Positions 1 to 8,828 of a stretch of DNA of 64,000 bases are shown here, piece by piece (positions within the stretch are counted from its first letter, which is position 1; each line of letters begins with the position of its first letter). Below the pieces are notes generated by a model. That model was given only the letters and a program-made list of their open reading frames with translations. It was not told the origin of the DNA and made no database searches. Location: contig CACGUZ010000001.1 in NCBI GenBank assembly GCA_902576375.1, positions 310,001 through 374,000 of the forward strand. The letters are read 5' to 3'. A program made the translations under genes and the position numbers. This DNA comes from an uncultured Pelagibacteraceae bacterium (lineage in GTDB: Bacteria > Pseudomonadota > Alphaproteobacteria > Pelagibacterales > Pelagibacteraceae).

Positions 1-693
1 AATATAAATAAACCAAATAGAATAATTAAAAACTACAAAGAAAAAGGCCTTACTTTATTAGAGGCATTAATTTCTACTGCAATCGTTGGCATAGGATTTA
101 TAGCTGTTTTTCAATTGGTTAATTTTTCTGTTAATTCTATTAATGTTTCTGCTGAAAGAACTAAAATTAATTATATCACAACTATGATTGCTGAAGATAT
201 TTTAGGTTCTAGAGACTCACTGATGAATACAAATCCAGATAGAAATACAATTGCAATAAATGAATATGGTGAGCCAGTGAACCCTGATGGCTCAAGAGCA
301 AGTAAAGTAAAATTTCCTCAGTGGTTAGAGAGCACAGGATGGACTGCAGGACAAGCAAATGCAGTTTGTAGTTCAAACAAAGGCAAGTTTTTAAAAAAAG
401 CTGATATTGAAAGTGTTTATTTAAATTCAAATGTGAATTTAGGTTCACCAGAGAATAAAGTATCACGATGGAATCAAATCATCGGAGAAGATAGATATTT
501 AAAATGCCAAAATAATAAAGATATTAAATCTGTCAAAGTATATAAGATATGTGATTCCGGCACAGGTTGTTTGGCGCCTCCGAATGCTACAGTTAATGAT
601 GAATTATACATTGGTAGAGTTCAAATAAATACTAGTGGAGGAAAAAAGAGGAAATTTTTATATTTTCAAGCAGATTATATCTTTAAAAGATGA
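1..693 (+). CDS. PilV-like minor type IV pilin (5' end outside window)
   Basis: The reading frame is open from base 1, so the start lies upstream of the window; about 230 residues are visible. Near the visible N-terminus is a class III prepilin motif (KGLTLLEALISTAIVGIG): Gly before the cleavage site, Leu at +1, Glu at +5, followed by a hydrophobic helix. The rest is a polar globular domain with several cysteines (for example the CDSGTGC stretch). The stop overlaps the next gene (PilW-like) by 4 bases, which places it at the head of a minor-pilin operon pilV-pilW-pilX-pilY1. Minor pilins prime pilus assembly and carry PilY1 at the tip. An internal TTG at 115 is not the true start, because it would remove the prepilin signal. 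The PilV assignment rests on gene order and the signal, not on a domain comparison. Confidence 0.8.
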   Translation, partial: NINKPNRIIKNYKEKGLTLLEALISTAIVGIGFIAVFQLVNFSVNSINVSAERTKINYITTMIAEDILGSRDSLMNTNPDRNTIAINEYGEPVNPDGSRASKVKFPQWLESTGWTAGQANAVCSSNKGKFLKKADIESVYLNSNVNLGSPENKVSRWNQIIGEDRYLKCQNNKDIKSVKVYKICDSGTGCLAPPNATVNDELYIGRVQINTSGGKKRKFLYFQADYIFKR

Positions 694-1628
694 TGAATAA
701 AAAAAATATAAAAGGTTTAACATTAATAGAAATTTTAATCGGTGTAGCAATAACAGCATTGATGATGGGTGCTATGTTTGCAAGTTACTCAGTTGTAAAC
801 AATAGTTACAATCAGGTAACTGATAAAGCTAAAGTAAGTAGATCATCTAGAGATATAGTTGGTATGATTATTAAAGACATAAGATTAGCAGGTTTTAAAT
901 ATTATTACGGTGCAAATGATGAAGGTATAGAGCAGTTTCATGATCTAGAACATATATCAGGTTCTGAAAGTGACAGAACAGTCAATGATAGTCATGATCC
1001 CATAATAGTTTTTAAAGATACATTAGGTTATTCTACAGCAGATAACGCTGACGGAACATCTGAACCCCCCACAAGACACCAAAATCATCCTGATCAGTGT
1101 TGTGATCAAATCCGAATTGTATATGGAGATTTTGTTAAAGCAGATGATCAGAAATATAAAAAATATAGACTAACATATTATGCATTGCCAATGTCAAAAA
1201 ATGAAAATGATAAATATTACGGAATATATAAAGCAAAAGAAAGTTGGGTAAAAAATGATGAATATGAGAGAGGCGCATGGATCAGTACTTGCGCAGAGTG
1301 TTACAAAGACCAATTAGTCAGATCACATTTAGTTGATATGGAATTTCTGTTATTTGATGAAAATGGCAAGCATCTTTTCAATACTGAAACGCAAACATAT
1401 CCTCGTCCAGATAATATTAGTAGTGTTGATCTTTATAGGATTGCTCGAATTGACTTAAGACTAAGCTTTAGATCAAAAAAAAATTTTTATCGAACAGTTG
1501 GTACAGATGATAAACCGAGATTAGTTTTGGGTCTTGGATCAGATAAAGCTGCAGCTCAATATAAAGACAAATTTTTAAGAGACTCTACAGTTTCTAGTGT
1601 AACTGTCAGAAATATAGGGATTGAATGA
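690..1628 (+). CDS. pilW: PilW-like minor pilin
   Basis: The 312-residue protein starts with a class III signal (KGLTLIEILIGVAITALMMG; Glu at +5), followed by a hydrophobic N-terminal helix and a long polar domain. A paired-cysteine segment (HPDQCCDQIRIVYGDF) and the text following it resemble PilW proteins, as does the length of about 300 residues. The start overlaps the upstream pilin stop (ATGATGA), and the stop overlaps the next start by 4 bases, so translation is probably coupled. PilW proteins are minor pilins processed by the prepilin peptidase (encoded at 8001-8750) and help display PilY1. The family call is good from order, length and signal; structural detail is inferred. Confidence 0.85.
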   Translation: MMNKKNIKGLTLIEILIGVAITALMMGAMFASYSVVNNSYNQVTDKAKVSRSSRDIVGMIIKDIRLAGFKYYYGANDEGIEQFHDLEHISGSESDRTVNDSHDPIIVFKDTLGYSTADNADGTSEPPTRHQNHPDQCCDQIRIVYGDFVKADDQKYKKYRLTYYALPMSKNENDKYYGIYKAKESWVKNDEYERGAWISTCAECYKDQLVRSHLVDMEFLLFDENGKHLFNTETQTYPRPDNISSVDLYRIARIDLRLSFRSKKNFYRTVGTDDKPRLVLGLGSDKAAAQYKDKFLRDSTVSSVTVRNIGIE

Positions 1629-2311
1629 TAAAAAGAAAAAAAAAAAATGGTTTTGCTTTAGTATTGTCTTTAGTTTTATTGATGGTTATGTCATTGATGG
1701 GAGGCTCTCTAGTTGTTATTTCATCAACTGATCATAAATCAAATAATAGTAGCGATGAGTATCAACAAGCATTTTATGTTGCTGAGACTGGACTGCTTGA
1801 GGCTGAAAAAGACTTGGTTAATTATTTTATGGGAGATTGGGTAAAAGTTGAGAAAGAGGGAGTGGTTTCATATGAAAGATCAACTACTAAAGGTATTCCT
1901 CCAACTAATTCGGCTGTGCCTGATACATCCACGCCATGCTATAAAAGTTTTAGAAATATTACAAAGTTCGGTACAGATGCAAGTAACCCTTCAGAGACTA
2001 TGTTAGTGGTTAAGCATATTAAAGGTGTAAGTTTTTATAATTTAATTGAACCAATATTGAGCAATCTCTCTGCTAGTGAGGCAAGTGCACAAGAAATCGA
2101 AAGAGAGAAAAAAGTTTTAAAAAATTATACCTATGAATATTTTATGGTCGATATAGGAAAAGCTCCTTTTACGGAGTCTGGCTCTAGTATAGCCAGTACT
2201 TCTGTCGATATAGTAAAAGAGGGAACTGCATATAGAATATATGCTTGTGGGATATTTCAAGCTGATGATGTCGTTATTCCTTTAGAAAGTGTTATTGTAT
2301 TACCAGGTTAA
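1625..2311 (+). CDS. pilX: PilX-like minor pilin
   Basis: The 228-residue protein begins with a basic leader (MIKRKKKNGFALVLSLVLLMVMSLMG). In place of the Glu at +5 of other pilins it has the GFALVLSLVLLMVM-type helix typical of PilX N-terminal domains. Then comes the family hallmark, a small-residue and polar stretch with 'AFYVAETGLLEAEKDL', corresponding to the conserved AxxxAExGL segment of PilX. It lies between pilW and pilY1 in the canonical order. Its role is as a pilus-tip priming subunit in the inner membrane or pilus. No terminator is visible before the next gene, 56 bases on. Confidence 0.85.
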   Translation: MIKRKKKNGFALVLSLVLLMVMSLMGGSLVVISSTDHKSNNSSDEYQQAFYVAETGLLEAEKDLVNYFMGDWVKVEKEGVVSYERSTTKGIPPTNSAVPDTSTPCYKSFRNITKFGTDASNPSETMLVVKHIKGVSFYNLIEPILSNLSASEASAQEIEREKKVLKNYTYEYFMVDIGKAPFTESGSSIASTSVDIVKEGTAYRIYACGIFQADDVVIPLESVIVLPG

Positions 2312-2367
2312 TAGACATTTATGAACAGTAGAATTATTTTTAAAAAAAACTTATTTTATTAACAAAA

Positions 2368-2886
2368 ATGAAAAAATTAAAAATTTTAATTCTCATAATC
2401 TTATTTAATTTAGTAACGTTTAAATCTATCCAAGCTTGTGATTTATTGGGTGTTGAAATTGGAGAAAACGCATCGACATTAGAGTTCCTAAGCTCATTTG
2501 AGGAAGAGGACATTGATCCAAATGACTCTGTAACAATTTTTGAATCACAAACCACTGCCTTTTGTGAAGATATTGATTTTGATTCAACATTAGTTAAAGC
2601 ATATCTTACGATGGATGGTATTATTGGTGCAGTTGAAATAGTAGTTCAAAATAATAGGAATAACAGAGCGTCTAAACAAGGTCTTCTAAGAAATTTTGTT
2701 AAAGCAAATTTTGGTGATTTTAATATCAATAGTGAAGAATGGCCAGGATACAAAATATGGAATATTGGACCTAAACAAATATTTTATTATTATTGGGAAA
2801 GAGAAAATAGACCCACACAAGAGGGTATTGCTGTAACAAGTGAACAATACTCTTACGTATTACTGGTTGATGAATATGAAAATTAA
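2368..2886 (+). CDS. Secreted protein of unknown function between pilX and pilY1
   Basis: The 172-residue protein has a clear N-terminal signal peptide (MKKLKILILIILFNLVTFKSIQA, probable cut before Cys24). The mature part is acidic, with three cysteines near the N-terminal half and a tryptophan/tyrosine-rich C-terminal half (WPGYKIWNIG, FYYYWERENR). I do not recognise a family. It sits inside the minor-pilin/PilY1 operon, and the pilY1 start lies inside its 3' end. A periplasmic or pilus-tip-associated role is therefore plausible, but this is inference from position only. Some pilus loci carry a small PilE- or FimT-like gene here; this one lacks a prepilin signal, so it is not a pilin. Confidence 0.75.
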   Translation: MKKLKILILIILFNLVTFKSIQACDLLGVEIGENASTLEFLSSFEEEDIDPNDSVTIFESQTTAFCEDIDFDSTLVKAYLTMDGIIGAVEIVVQNNRNNRASKQGLLRNFVKANFGDFNINSEEWPGYKIWNIGPKQIFYYYWERENRPTQEGIAVTSEQYSYVLLVDEYEN

Positions 2887-5800
2887 AAAATTAAATATTA
2901 AAGATATTTTTTATTTTATAAAAATAAATATTTTTATTTTCTTAGCTATCTTAATTACATTTCCTCAAAGTTATTCAAAACCTATTCCACCAGGATCTGG
3001 TGAGGGGGATGTTCCAGCTAACATATTATTCTTATTAGATAGTTCATTAAGTATGAAAAATCCAGTAACAGGTGGAACATATTTAGGACTTTCGGGTGTA
3101 GATTGGGCAGTCGAATTATCTGATGGAAACTTAATTGTTGGTGAGAAAGGAGATGGTGCTGTCAAAATTTTAACTGCTGAAAGTAAAAAAGATACCTCAT
3201 TTGCCAATGGTAACATTAATTTTAATGGCAAACGAAAAGACAATACTTGCGATAATTTCCCTCATAGTGGAAATAATAATCAAAAAAAAAAAATAAATTC
3301 AGAGTCAAACAATACTGCTTCGGGGGCTGTTTCCTCGGCTGATATAGTTTGGTTTGGATCACAAGCTACAGGACATATAGTTGGCATCAATAGTGATGGA
3401 ACATGTAAGGCTGTGCTTCAAACAGATATTGATATGTTTAAAACACTAGAGATTAGAAGGATTGGAGATGAGGATATATTGTTTGCATTTGGAAGAGCTT
3501 ATAAGAATAGACCTGCATCAAAAAAACAACAACTCGGTTATATGTTGGTAAAAAATTTAGGTGCTAATGGTTCAGACTATAATGGAGCACAAATTCATTG
3601 TGATCTTCATAGGGGCTTTGGAGAACCACGAAATAATGAAGATGGTCCAGATAATTCAGGAAACCTTTTTAACACAACAAAAAAAGATATGTCACTGGAC
3701 ATGACTGTCAGCAAAAATGGAGATTACTTTCATTTTTCAAGAAAAGGTAATTTATGGACTTTTAAGGGTGAAAATCAGGGCAATAACTTATGGTGCCCAG
3801 TGCCTATTGCACAGGGGGGAGGAGAACTTGCCACAATAAGTCCTGAAAACGAAGTTATGAGAAATAAAGAAAATAATAAAACTACAACTGAAGACAGGGG
3901 GTTAAACACTATATATTCGATAAGAGCTTCCTCTGATGATAACGATATAATTTATATAACTGATAAATTTACTCATACCTTGCAAAAAGTAAGACTAGAT
4001 ATTCCAAATGCTGAATATGAAGTTTTAGTGACAGCTGGTAAAAAGGGAATTAAAACTGAGGGTACAGCTGGCACTGTCGCCGCTAGCGATGTAAGCTTTG
4101 ATGAACCAGGAAGAACAAGTAGTAGCAAAATCGCTGCAAATTTATGGGTAAGTTCGTCCACCATACTAGTTGGAAATAGAAATGGAACTATTCAATTATT
4201 TGATGAAGATAAATTCACTGCTGAAAATAAAGATACAAGTTGGCAAGCGCAATATGGTGGAGGCAAAACAACACGATTTCAAGGAGCTAAAGAAGCAATT
4301 CTCGAAATTATTTCTGATAGTTCACTTCAGGCAGGTGCAAATTTTGGTTTTGGACATTGGAACGGTGGAGAAGGTGATATGTCCGGGAATGATAGACCTT
4401 CTCAAAGATATTGCCACAAAAATCAACATCCAGTTACCAAAATAAAATCGGGGAGTTGTTATTACTACAGAGAAGACACTGGACCAACTGCTGGTCCACA
4501 AGAGACCGGCGTTCCCTGGAAAGGTGAGCATCCTGAGGGAACATCAGGTATGTGCACTAAACACTCCTGTCTTAATGTTGCAGTACATAAGAATGGATAT
4601 AGAGAAATACCAGAAGTCCTTGCTGATTTAGAAATGGCTTATGCCACAGACACTGATGCTTTTGCAGATCTTGCTTATGGTTACTATACAAATTTAGATG
4701 GAAAAACCCCAGTAATTAATGATCGGCGACCGTGTCAGCAACATTATGTAATAGTTATAAGTGATGGACATATGTTCAACGAGGATCGTTCAATACCAAA
4801 CATTAAAGAGTTAAGAACTGAACATTCTGTGAGAACATTGTTTGTGGCGTATGGCGGAGCGTACGACAACGTTAAAGCAAAACCAGTATTTGATAGATTT
4901 GCAAAAGCTGGCTCGTGCGATGTTGATGGATCAGCAGAGTGCGTACCAACAATAAAAGCAAACGACCCAGCTGAATTAAAAGCAGAACTTGACACAAGAA
5001 TTAGACAAATAATAGCAGATAGGCTTTCATTCTCAGCACCATCAATTACTGCTTCAATCCAGGAGGGAGGAGCAATTTACCAAGCGCAATTCAATTATGA
5101 ACCGAATGGGGAATGGCGAGGTAACCTTATTAGAAAAGCAATAAGACCAGCTGATGACCCAGATGATCCAGGGGGCGTTGCGGATAGTCCTACTTATTCT
5201 GACAGAAATGGAAAAAATTGGAATGCGGGAGATGAATTAGTTAATCTTGGATCAAATTCGAGAAACATTTGGACAGCTTTAGATGTAGATCAGTCGCCTG
5301 AGGCAAATTATGTTTCAAATTGGAACAATTGGAATGAAACATTGTATCAAGAAATCAATTCATTATTTGAGGAAACAGGTAACATAGTTTTAGATTACCA
5401 TAATACATCATCTACATGTAAAAATGAAAGTGGGGTGCAGGATGGCACTATCGATGATCAAAAAGGTATCATTAATTTTTTAAGAGGAAAAGATTATTTT
5501 GATTACAATGGTGGTTGTAATATTACTGAAGACAGAGGCTCTATACTTGCAGATATCTACCATTCACAACTAGTAGAAGTTGGACCTCCAGGAGCAAACA
5601 CTTTATTTACGTCTAATAATCAAGAAGCATACTGGAGATCTAGTAAAGGGTATGCGCAATTTAAAAGAGATAAAAATAATAGACCAAGATTAATTTATGC
5701 TGGATCTAATGGAGGTATGCTTCATGCATTCAGAGCTTCTAATGGTAGAGAGGAGTGGGCATTTGTTCCTCCTATGGTAGTTCCTCATCTACCTTTATTG

Positions 5801-7963
5801 GTAAATACAAGTATGGATGGAGCATTTAAAAAAACAATTAAAGCTGGTGGGTCTAATGCAATATTTGGTGTTGATGGTTCGCCGGTTGTTCATGACGTAT
5901 TTATAAAAGGATTAAATGAAACGGGAACAGCATATGAAACCACTAAGTCATGGAGAACGTTATTAATGATTCCTTTTGGAAGAGGTGGACCTGGCTTTTC
6001 AGTTCTTGATGTAACTAATCCAACTATTGTTAAAGGAGAAACTAACGCTGATGGTTCGATTAAAATTGATGAAAGTACTGGAAATGTCACTGGAGGAGGC
6101 TCTGGTCCTTTACATATGTTCACAATTTATAATGATACTTATAATAATCGAGTGATAAGAGTAGATCACAATGGTGTATTAAATAGATTTGAATATCAAG
6201 ATGGAGCATTTAGTTTACAGGACTCCTTAGAAGCAGAACAGGCAATTAATAACCACAGTAAAGCTACAGCAGATGATAATGATAGTGATACAGATTTTAC
6301 GAACAGAGATAATATTAATGCATGTGAGTCGGACGATGATTTTGATCCAAATTTCAGAACAGCTGGAGATAAATCATGTTATAAAGGAAAAACATTTACA
6401 TTCTCTAATGTAACTCTACCCGCAGGTTCTTATGATGCAACAACTGGTGTTCTTAAAGATGGAGCTTTAGTTGTTTCAGAAAATTCATCTGGTGATTATA
6501 GTACTCTACAATTTGGACCGACTGGAGTTGTTACTGGGAAGTTTAATATGGATTCTGGTAATCCAAGATTAACAATTACATTTAGTTCAGATAAAATTCT
6601 TAATGCAGGTACAGGGCCTGAATTATCAAGTAAGATAAGATTTGCGTCTTCTTGCGAAGGTTCAGGTGTCTCAGAAGCAAAATTTGACTATAGCCAACTT
6701 GGAGAGACCTGGTCTACACCAAGAATACTAAGAGTGCCGAAATTTGATCCTTCAACAGGTAAATCGACAGGAACCCTCGATAATGATAGATATGTAGCTG
6801 TTATGGGGGCTGGATATCCAAGCTCGTCAAAATGTTCTGGATCAGCTATGTTTTTTGTAGATCTTGAGGGTGGTGCAGACGTATCTGCTGAATCTGATGA
6901 CATTGGAACAGCATTAGAGCACGAGGCTGGTAAATTATATGGAACTGAAATTTTAGGTGGTCCATTAAAAATTGTAGATAGTGATCCAGATGGAAAGAAG
7001 CTAGGTCTCTCGGGTACTTATCCTACAAATGCAAGCCCAGTTAAAAACGCAATAACTGCTGCGCCTGTTGTAATAACTGCTGATGCAGTTGGAAATGCAC
7101 CATGGAGAGGTGGTTTGGTCTACATCAATGATATGGAAGGCAAAATTACTAAAATAAACTTAACATCAGACAAAAAATTATTTGACCAACAAGTTATTAT
7201 GAATTTAAAAGCAAATGATACAAATAAAAGATTAAGCTTCTTTGAAATGGATGGAGCAATAGGATCTAGCACCGGAAACTTTTGGTTATTTGGTGGTACT
7301 GGTGATTTCAATAGGATTTCAGAAATTGATGATGGAATGAGTTTGATGGATAATATAGTTTATGGTATTCGTGACTTTGATTTTCCATATTTTGTACCTC
7401 ACCCAACTTACCCTTTACCAATAAGTGGAGAAGCAGATTTTGTAAGTAAATCAATGGAAGCATTGGAAGCAGAGGCAGGCGTACCAACTATTGAGGACAT
7501 GGATTTATGTATTGATACAACTGGTACAAATGCTCCTACATGCAGTCTTACTTCTTCAAAAATTGGATGGCGATATCACTTAGGTAACGCTGACGGATTA
7601 CCTACTGGTGAAACTGAAAATTTATTTAGAAAAGCTTCAGCAGCGCCTACAGTTTATCGTGGAAAAGTTTATTATCCAATTTATGAACCTGATAAATTTA
7701 ATAATTGTAGTTTAGGAACGGCTTATGTTTGTGCTTATGATGATGAATGTGGTTATTTAGATTCATTACATATAGATAGTTCAGTTCAAGCAGGAAATTG
7801 TTATGAAGTGGGCGCGGGTATTTTATCTAAACTAGTAGTATTTGGATCTAGATTATTTGCTAACCTTGCTGGACCTTCTGAACAAAGTGAGACACTAGTT
7901 GAAATATTAGCTAGTGATAAACAATTTAGATCTTATAGAAAATCTTGGAGAGAAAATTTTTAG
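2876..7963 (+). CDS. pilY1: PilY1-like pilus-tip adhesin with VWA domain
   Basis: About 1,695 residues from ATG 2876. That start is preferred over an upstream in-frame ATG at 2840, because it gives a compact basic leader and hydrophobic signal (IFIFLAILITFPQSYS). Around residues 48-60 is a VWA metal-site motif (ILFLLDSSLSM, DxSxS form). The expected next VWA helix (RFQGAKEAILEII) appears only near residue 465, with the VWA strand VIVISDGH near 625. The roughly 390 residues between contain propeller-like strands (DWAVELSDGNLIVGEKGDGA). From about residue 935 onward is the PilY1 C-terminal propeller (RPRLIYAGSNGGMLHAF, WAFVPP). An Asp-rich loop near residue 1135 could bind calcium. PilY1 proteins sit at the pilus tip in adhesion and surface sensing. 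It overlaps the upstream gene by 11 bases and ends in a terminator. Confidence 0.93.
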   Translation: MKIKKLNIKDIFYFIKINIFIFLAILITFPQSYSKPIPPGSGEGDVPANILFLLDSSLSMKNPVTGGTYLGLSGVDWAVELSDGNLIVGEKGDGAVKILTAESKKDTSFANGNINFNGKRKDNTCDNFPHSGNNNQKKKINSESNNTASGAVSSADIVWFGSQATGHIVGINSDGTCKAVLQTDIDMFKTLEIRRIGDEDILFAFGRAYKNRPASKKQQLGYMLVKNLGANGSDYNGAQIHCDLHRGFGEPRNNEDGPDNSGNLFNTTKKDMSLDMTVSKNGDYFHFSRKGNLWTFKGENQGNNLWCPVPIAQGGGELATISPENEVMRNKENNKTTTEDRGLNTIYSIRASSDDNDIIYITDKFTHTLQKVRLDIPNAEYEVLVTAGKKGIKTEGTAGTVAASDVSFDEPGRTSSSKIAANLWVSSSTILVGNRNGTIQLFDEDKFTAENKDTSWQAQYGGGKTTRFQGAKEAILEIISDSSLQAGANFGFGHWNGGEGDMSGNDRPSQRYCHKNQHPVTKIKSGSCYYYREDTGPTAGPQETGVPWKGEHPEGTSGMCTKHSCLNVAVHKNGYREIPEVLADLEMAYATDTDAFADLAYGYYTNLDGKTPVINDRRPCQQHYVIVISDGHMFNEDRSIPNIKELRTEHSVRTLFVAYGGAYDNVKAKPVFDRFAKAGSCDVDGSAECVPTIKANDPAELKAELDTRIRQIIADRLSFSAPSITASIQEGGAIYQAQFNYEPNGEWRGNLIRKAIRPADDPDDPGGVADSPTYSDRNGKNWNAGDELVNLGSNSRNIWTALDVDQSPEANYVSNWNNWNETLYQEINSLFEETGNIVLDYHNTSSTCKNESGVQDGTIDDQKGIINFLRGKDYFDYNGGCNITEDRGSILADIYHSQLVEVGPPGANTLFTSNNQEAYWRSSKGYAQFKRDKNNRPRLIYAGSNGGMLHAFRASNGREEWAFVPPMVVPHLPLLVNTSMDGAFKKTIKAGGSNAIFGVDGSPVVHDVFIKGLNETGTAYETTKSWRTLLMIPFGRGGPGFSVLDVTNPTIVKGETNADGSIKIDESTGNVTGGGSGPLHMFTIYNDTYNNRVIRVDHNGVLNRFEYQDGAFSLQDSLEAEQAINNHSKATADDNDSDTDFTNRDNINACESDDDFDPNFRTAGDKSCYKGKTFTFSNVTLPAGSYDATTGVLKDGALVVSENSSGDYSTLQFGPTGVVTGKFNMDSGNPRLTITFSSDKILNAGTGPELSSKIRFASSCEGSGVSEAKFDYSQLGETWSTPRILRVPKFDPSTGKSTGTLDNDRYVAVMGAGYPSSSKCSGSAMFFVDLEGGADVSAESDDIGTALEHEAGKLYGTEILGGPLKIVDSDPDGKKLGLSGTYPTNASPVKNAITAAPVVITADAVGNAPWRGGLVYINDMEGKITKINLTSDKKLFDQQVIMNLKANDTNKRLSFFEMDGAIGSSTGNFWLFGGTGDFNRISEIDDGMSLMDNIVYGIRDFDFPYFVPHPTYPLPISGEADFVSKSMEALEAEAGVPTIEDMDLCIDTTGTNAPTCSLTSSKIGWRYHLGNADGLPTGETENLFRKASAAPTVYRGKVYYPIYEPDKFNNCSLGTAYVCAYDDECGYLDSLHIDSSVQAGNCYEVGAGILSKLVVFGSRLFANLAGPSEQSETLVEILASDKQFRSYRKSWRENF

Positions 7964-7995
7964 TTGGAACAATATTTGAAATCCAACTCTTTTTA
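7962..7995 (+). terminator. Rho-independent terminator after pilY1
   Basis: A 7-bp perfect stem (AGTTGGA at 7962-7968 and TCCAACT at 7982-7988) with a 13-base loop is followed by CTTTTTAT. It begins at the pilY1 stop codon and separates this operon from the convergent prepilin peptidase gene. Confidence 0.75.
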
Positions 7996-8000
7996 TCAAC

Positions 8001-8750
8001 TTAAATCAGATATCGTGTGATTATATACATGATTACACCGAGGACAATAAATGGACCAAAAGGAATTTGAGAAGATAAATTTTTTCTTTTTTTTATTAAT
8101 GAAGGTAAAGTTGCCATTAAAGCAATAAAGGATGAAAAAAATAAAATAAATGGTAACGAAATCCATCCAAACCAAAAACCAATCGCTGCTAATAATTTAG
8201 CATCACCTAGTCCCATTCCTTCTTTATTTCTTATTTTCTTATATAAAAAAATAATTAACCAGATGATAAAATATCCAGAAATTCCACCAATCAAAGAGTT
8301 AATGTAATTAGGAAATAAAAAAAAATTATCGATTTGATAAAAAGATTTTGCAAAACCAATAACCATGAGAGGGTATGTAAGCTGATTAGGGATAATAAAA
8401 TGATGGAGGTCTATAAAAAATATTATAATGAAAAAAATACTAAGTATTACCAACAATAATGAAGTGATGCTTATCCCATAAAAATAATATATAATTGTAA
8501 ATGAAAGTGCTGAGATTAGTTCCACAATAAAATATTCAAAGCTAATTTTATTGTGACAATTTCTACATTTGGCTTTAAGTATTAAAAAGGAGAATAAAGG
8601 AATATTATCGAACCATTTAATTGTTTTTTTACAATTAGGGCAGAAAGAACGGCTATATATGACACTTTTTTCAATTGGAATACGATGGATACAAACATTT
8701 GAAAAACTACCCCATATACAACCGAGTAAAAAAAAAAGAAAAAAAAACAC
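8001..8750 (-). CDS. pilD: Prepilin peptidase (type IV leader peptidase / N-methyltransferase)
   Basis: This 249-residue polytopic inner-membrane protein removes the leader of prepilins and usually N-methylates the new N-terminus. The N-terminal A24_N region has GSFSNVCIHRIP and two CxxC pairs (FCPNC and CRNCH), which form the zinc-binding loop of this domain. The peptidase domain has its two aspartates in FFIDLHHFIIPNQLTYP and GMGLGDAKLLAAIGFWFG, the latter being the GxGD signature. About seven or eight hydrophobic helices are visible. Its substrates are likely the pilins at 1-2311 and 19627-20539. It lies opposite to the surrounding pil genes, between the pilY1 terminator and the GAF-phosphatase gene. 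Length and motifs match the family, and the gene looks intact. Confidence 0.93.
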   Translation of the reverse strand: MFFFLFFLLGCIWGSFSNVCIHRIPIEKSVIYSRSFCPNCKKTIKWFDNIPLFSFLILKAKCRNCHNKISFEYFIVELISALSFTIIYYFYGISITSLLLVILSIFFIIIFFIDLHHFIIPNQLTYPLMVIGFAKSFYQIDNFFLFPNYINSLIGGISGYFIIWLIIFLYKKIRNKEGMGLGDAKLLAAIGFWFGWISLPFILFFSSFIALMATLPSLIKKRKNLSSQIPFGPFIVLGVIMYIITRYLI

Positions 8751-8828
8751 TAATTAAATTTTAAATTGGGAGGCAATATTAATAATACCGTTAATACAAT
8801 ATTGAATAAAAATAACAGCATCCTGAAC

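Noticed and set aside
8569-8757. Plus-strand frame of 62 codons over the prepilin peptidase start
   Set aside because: It is antisense to the conserved zinc-binding region of the peptidase and shows no family features.
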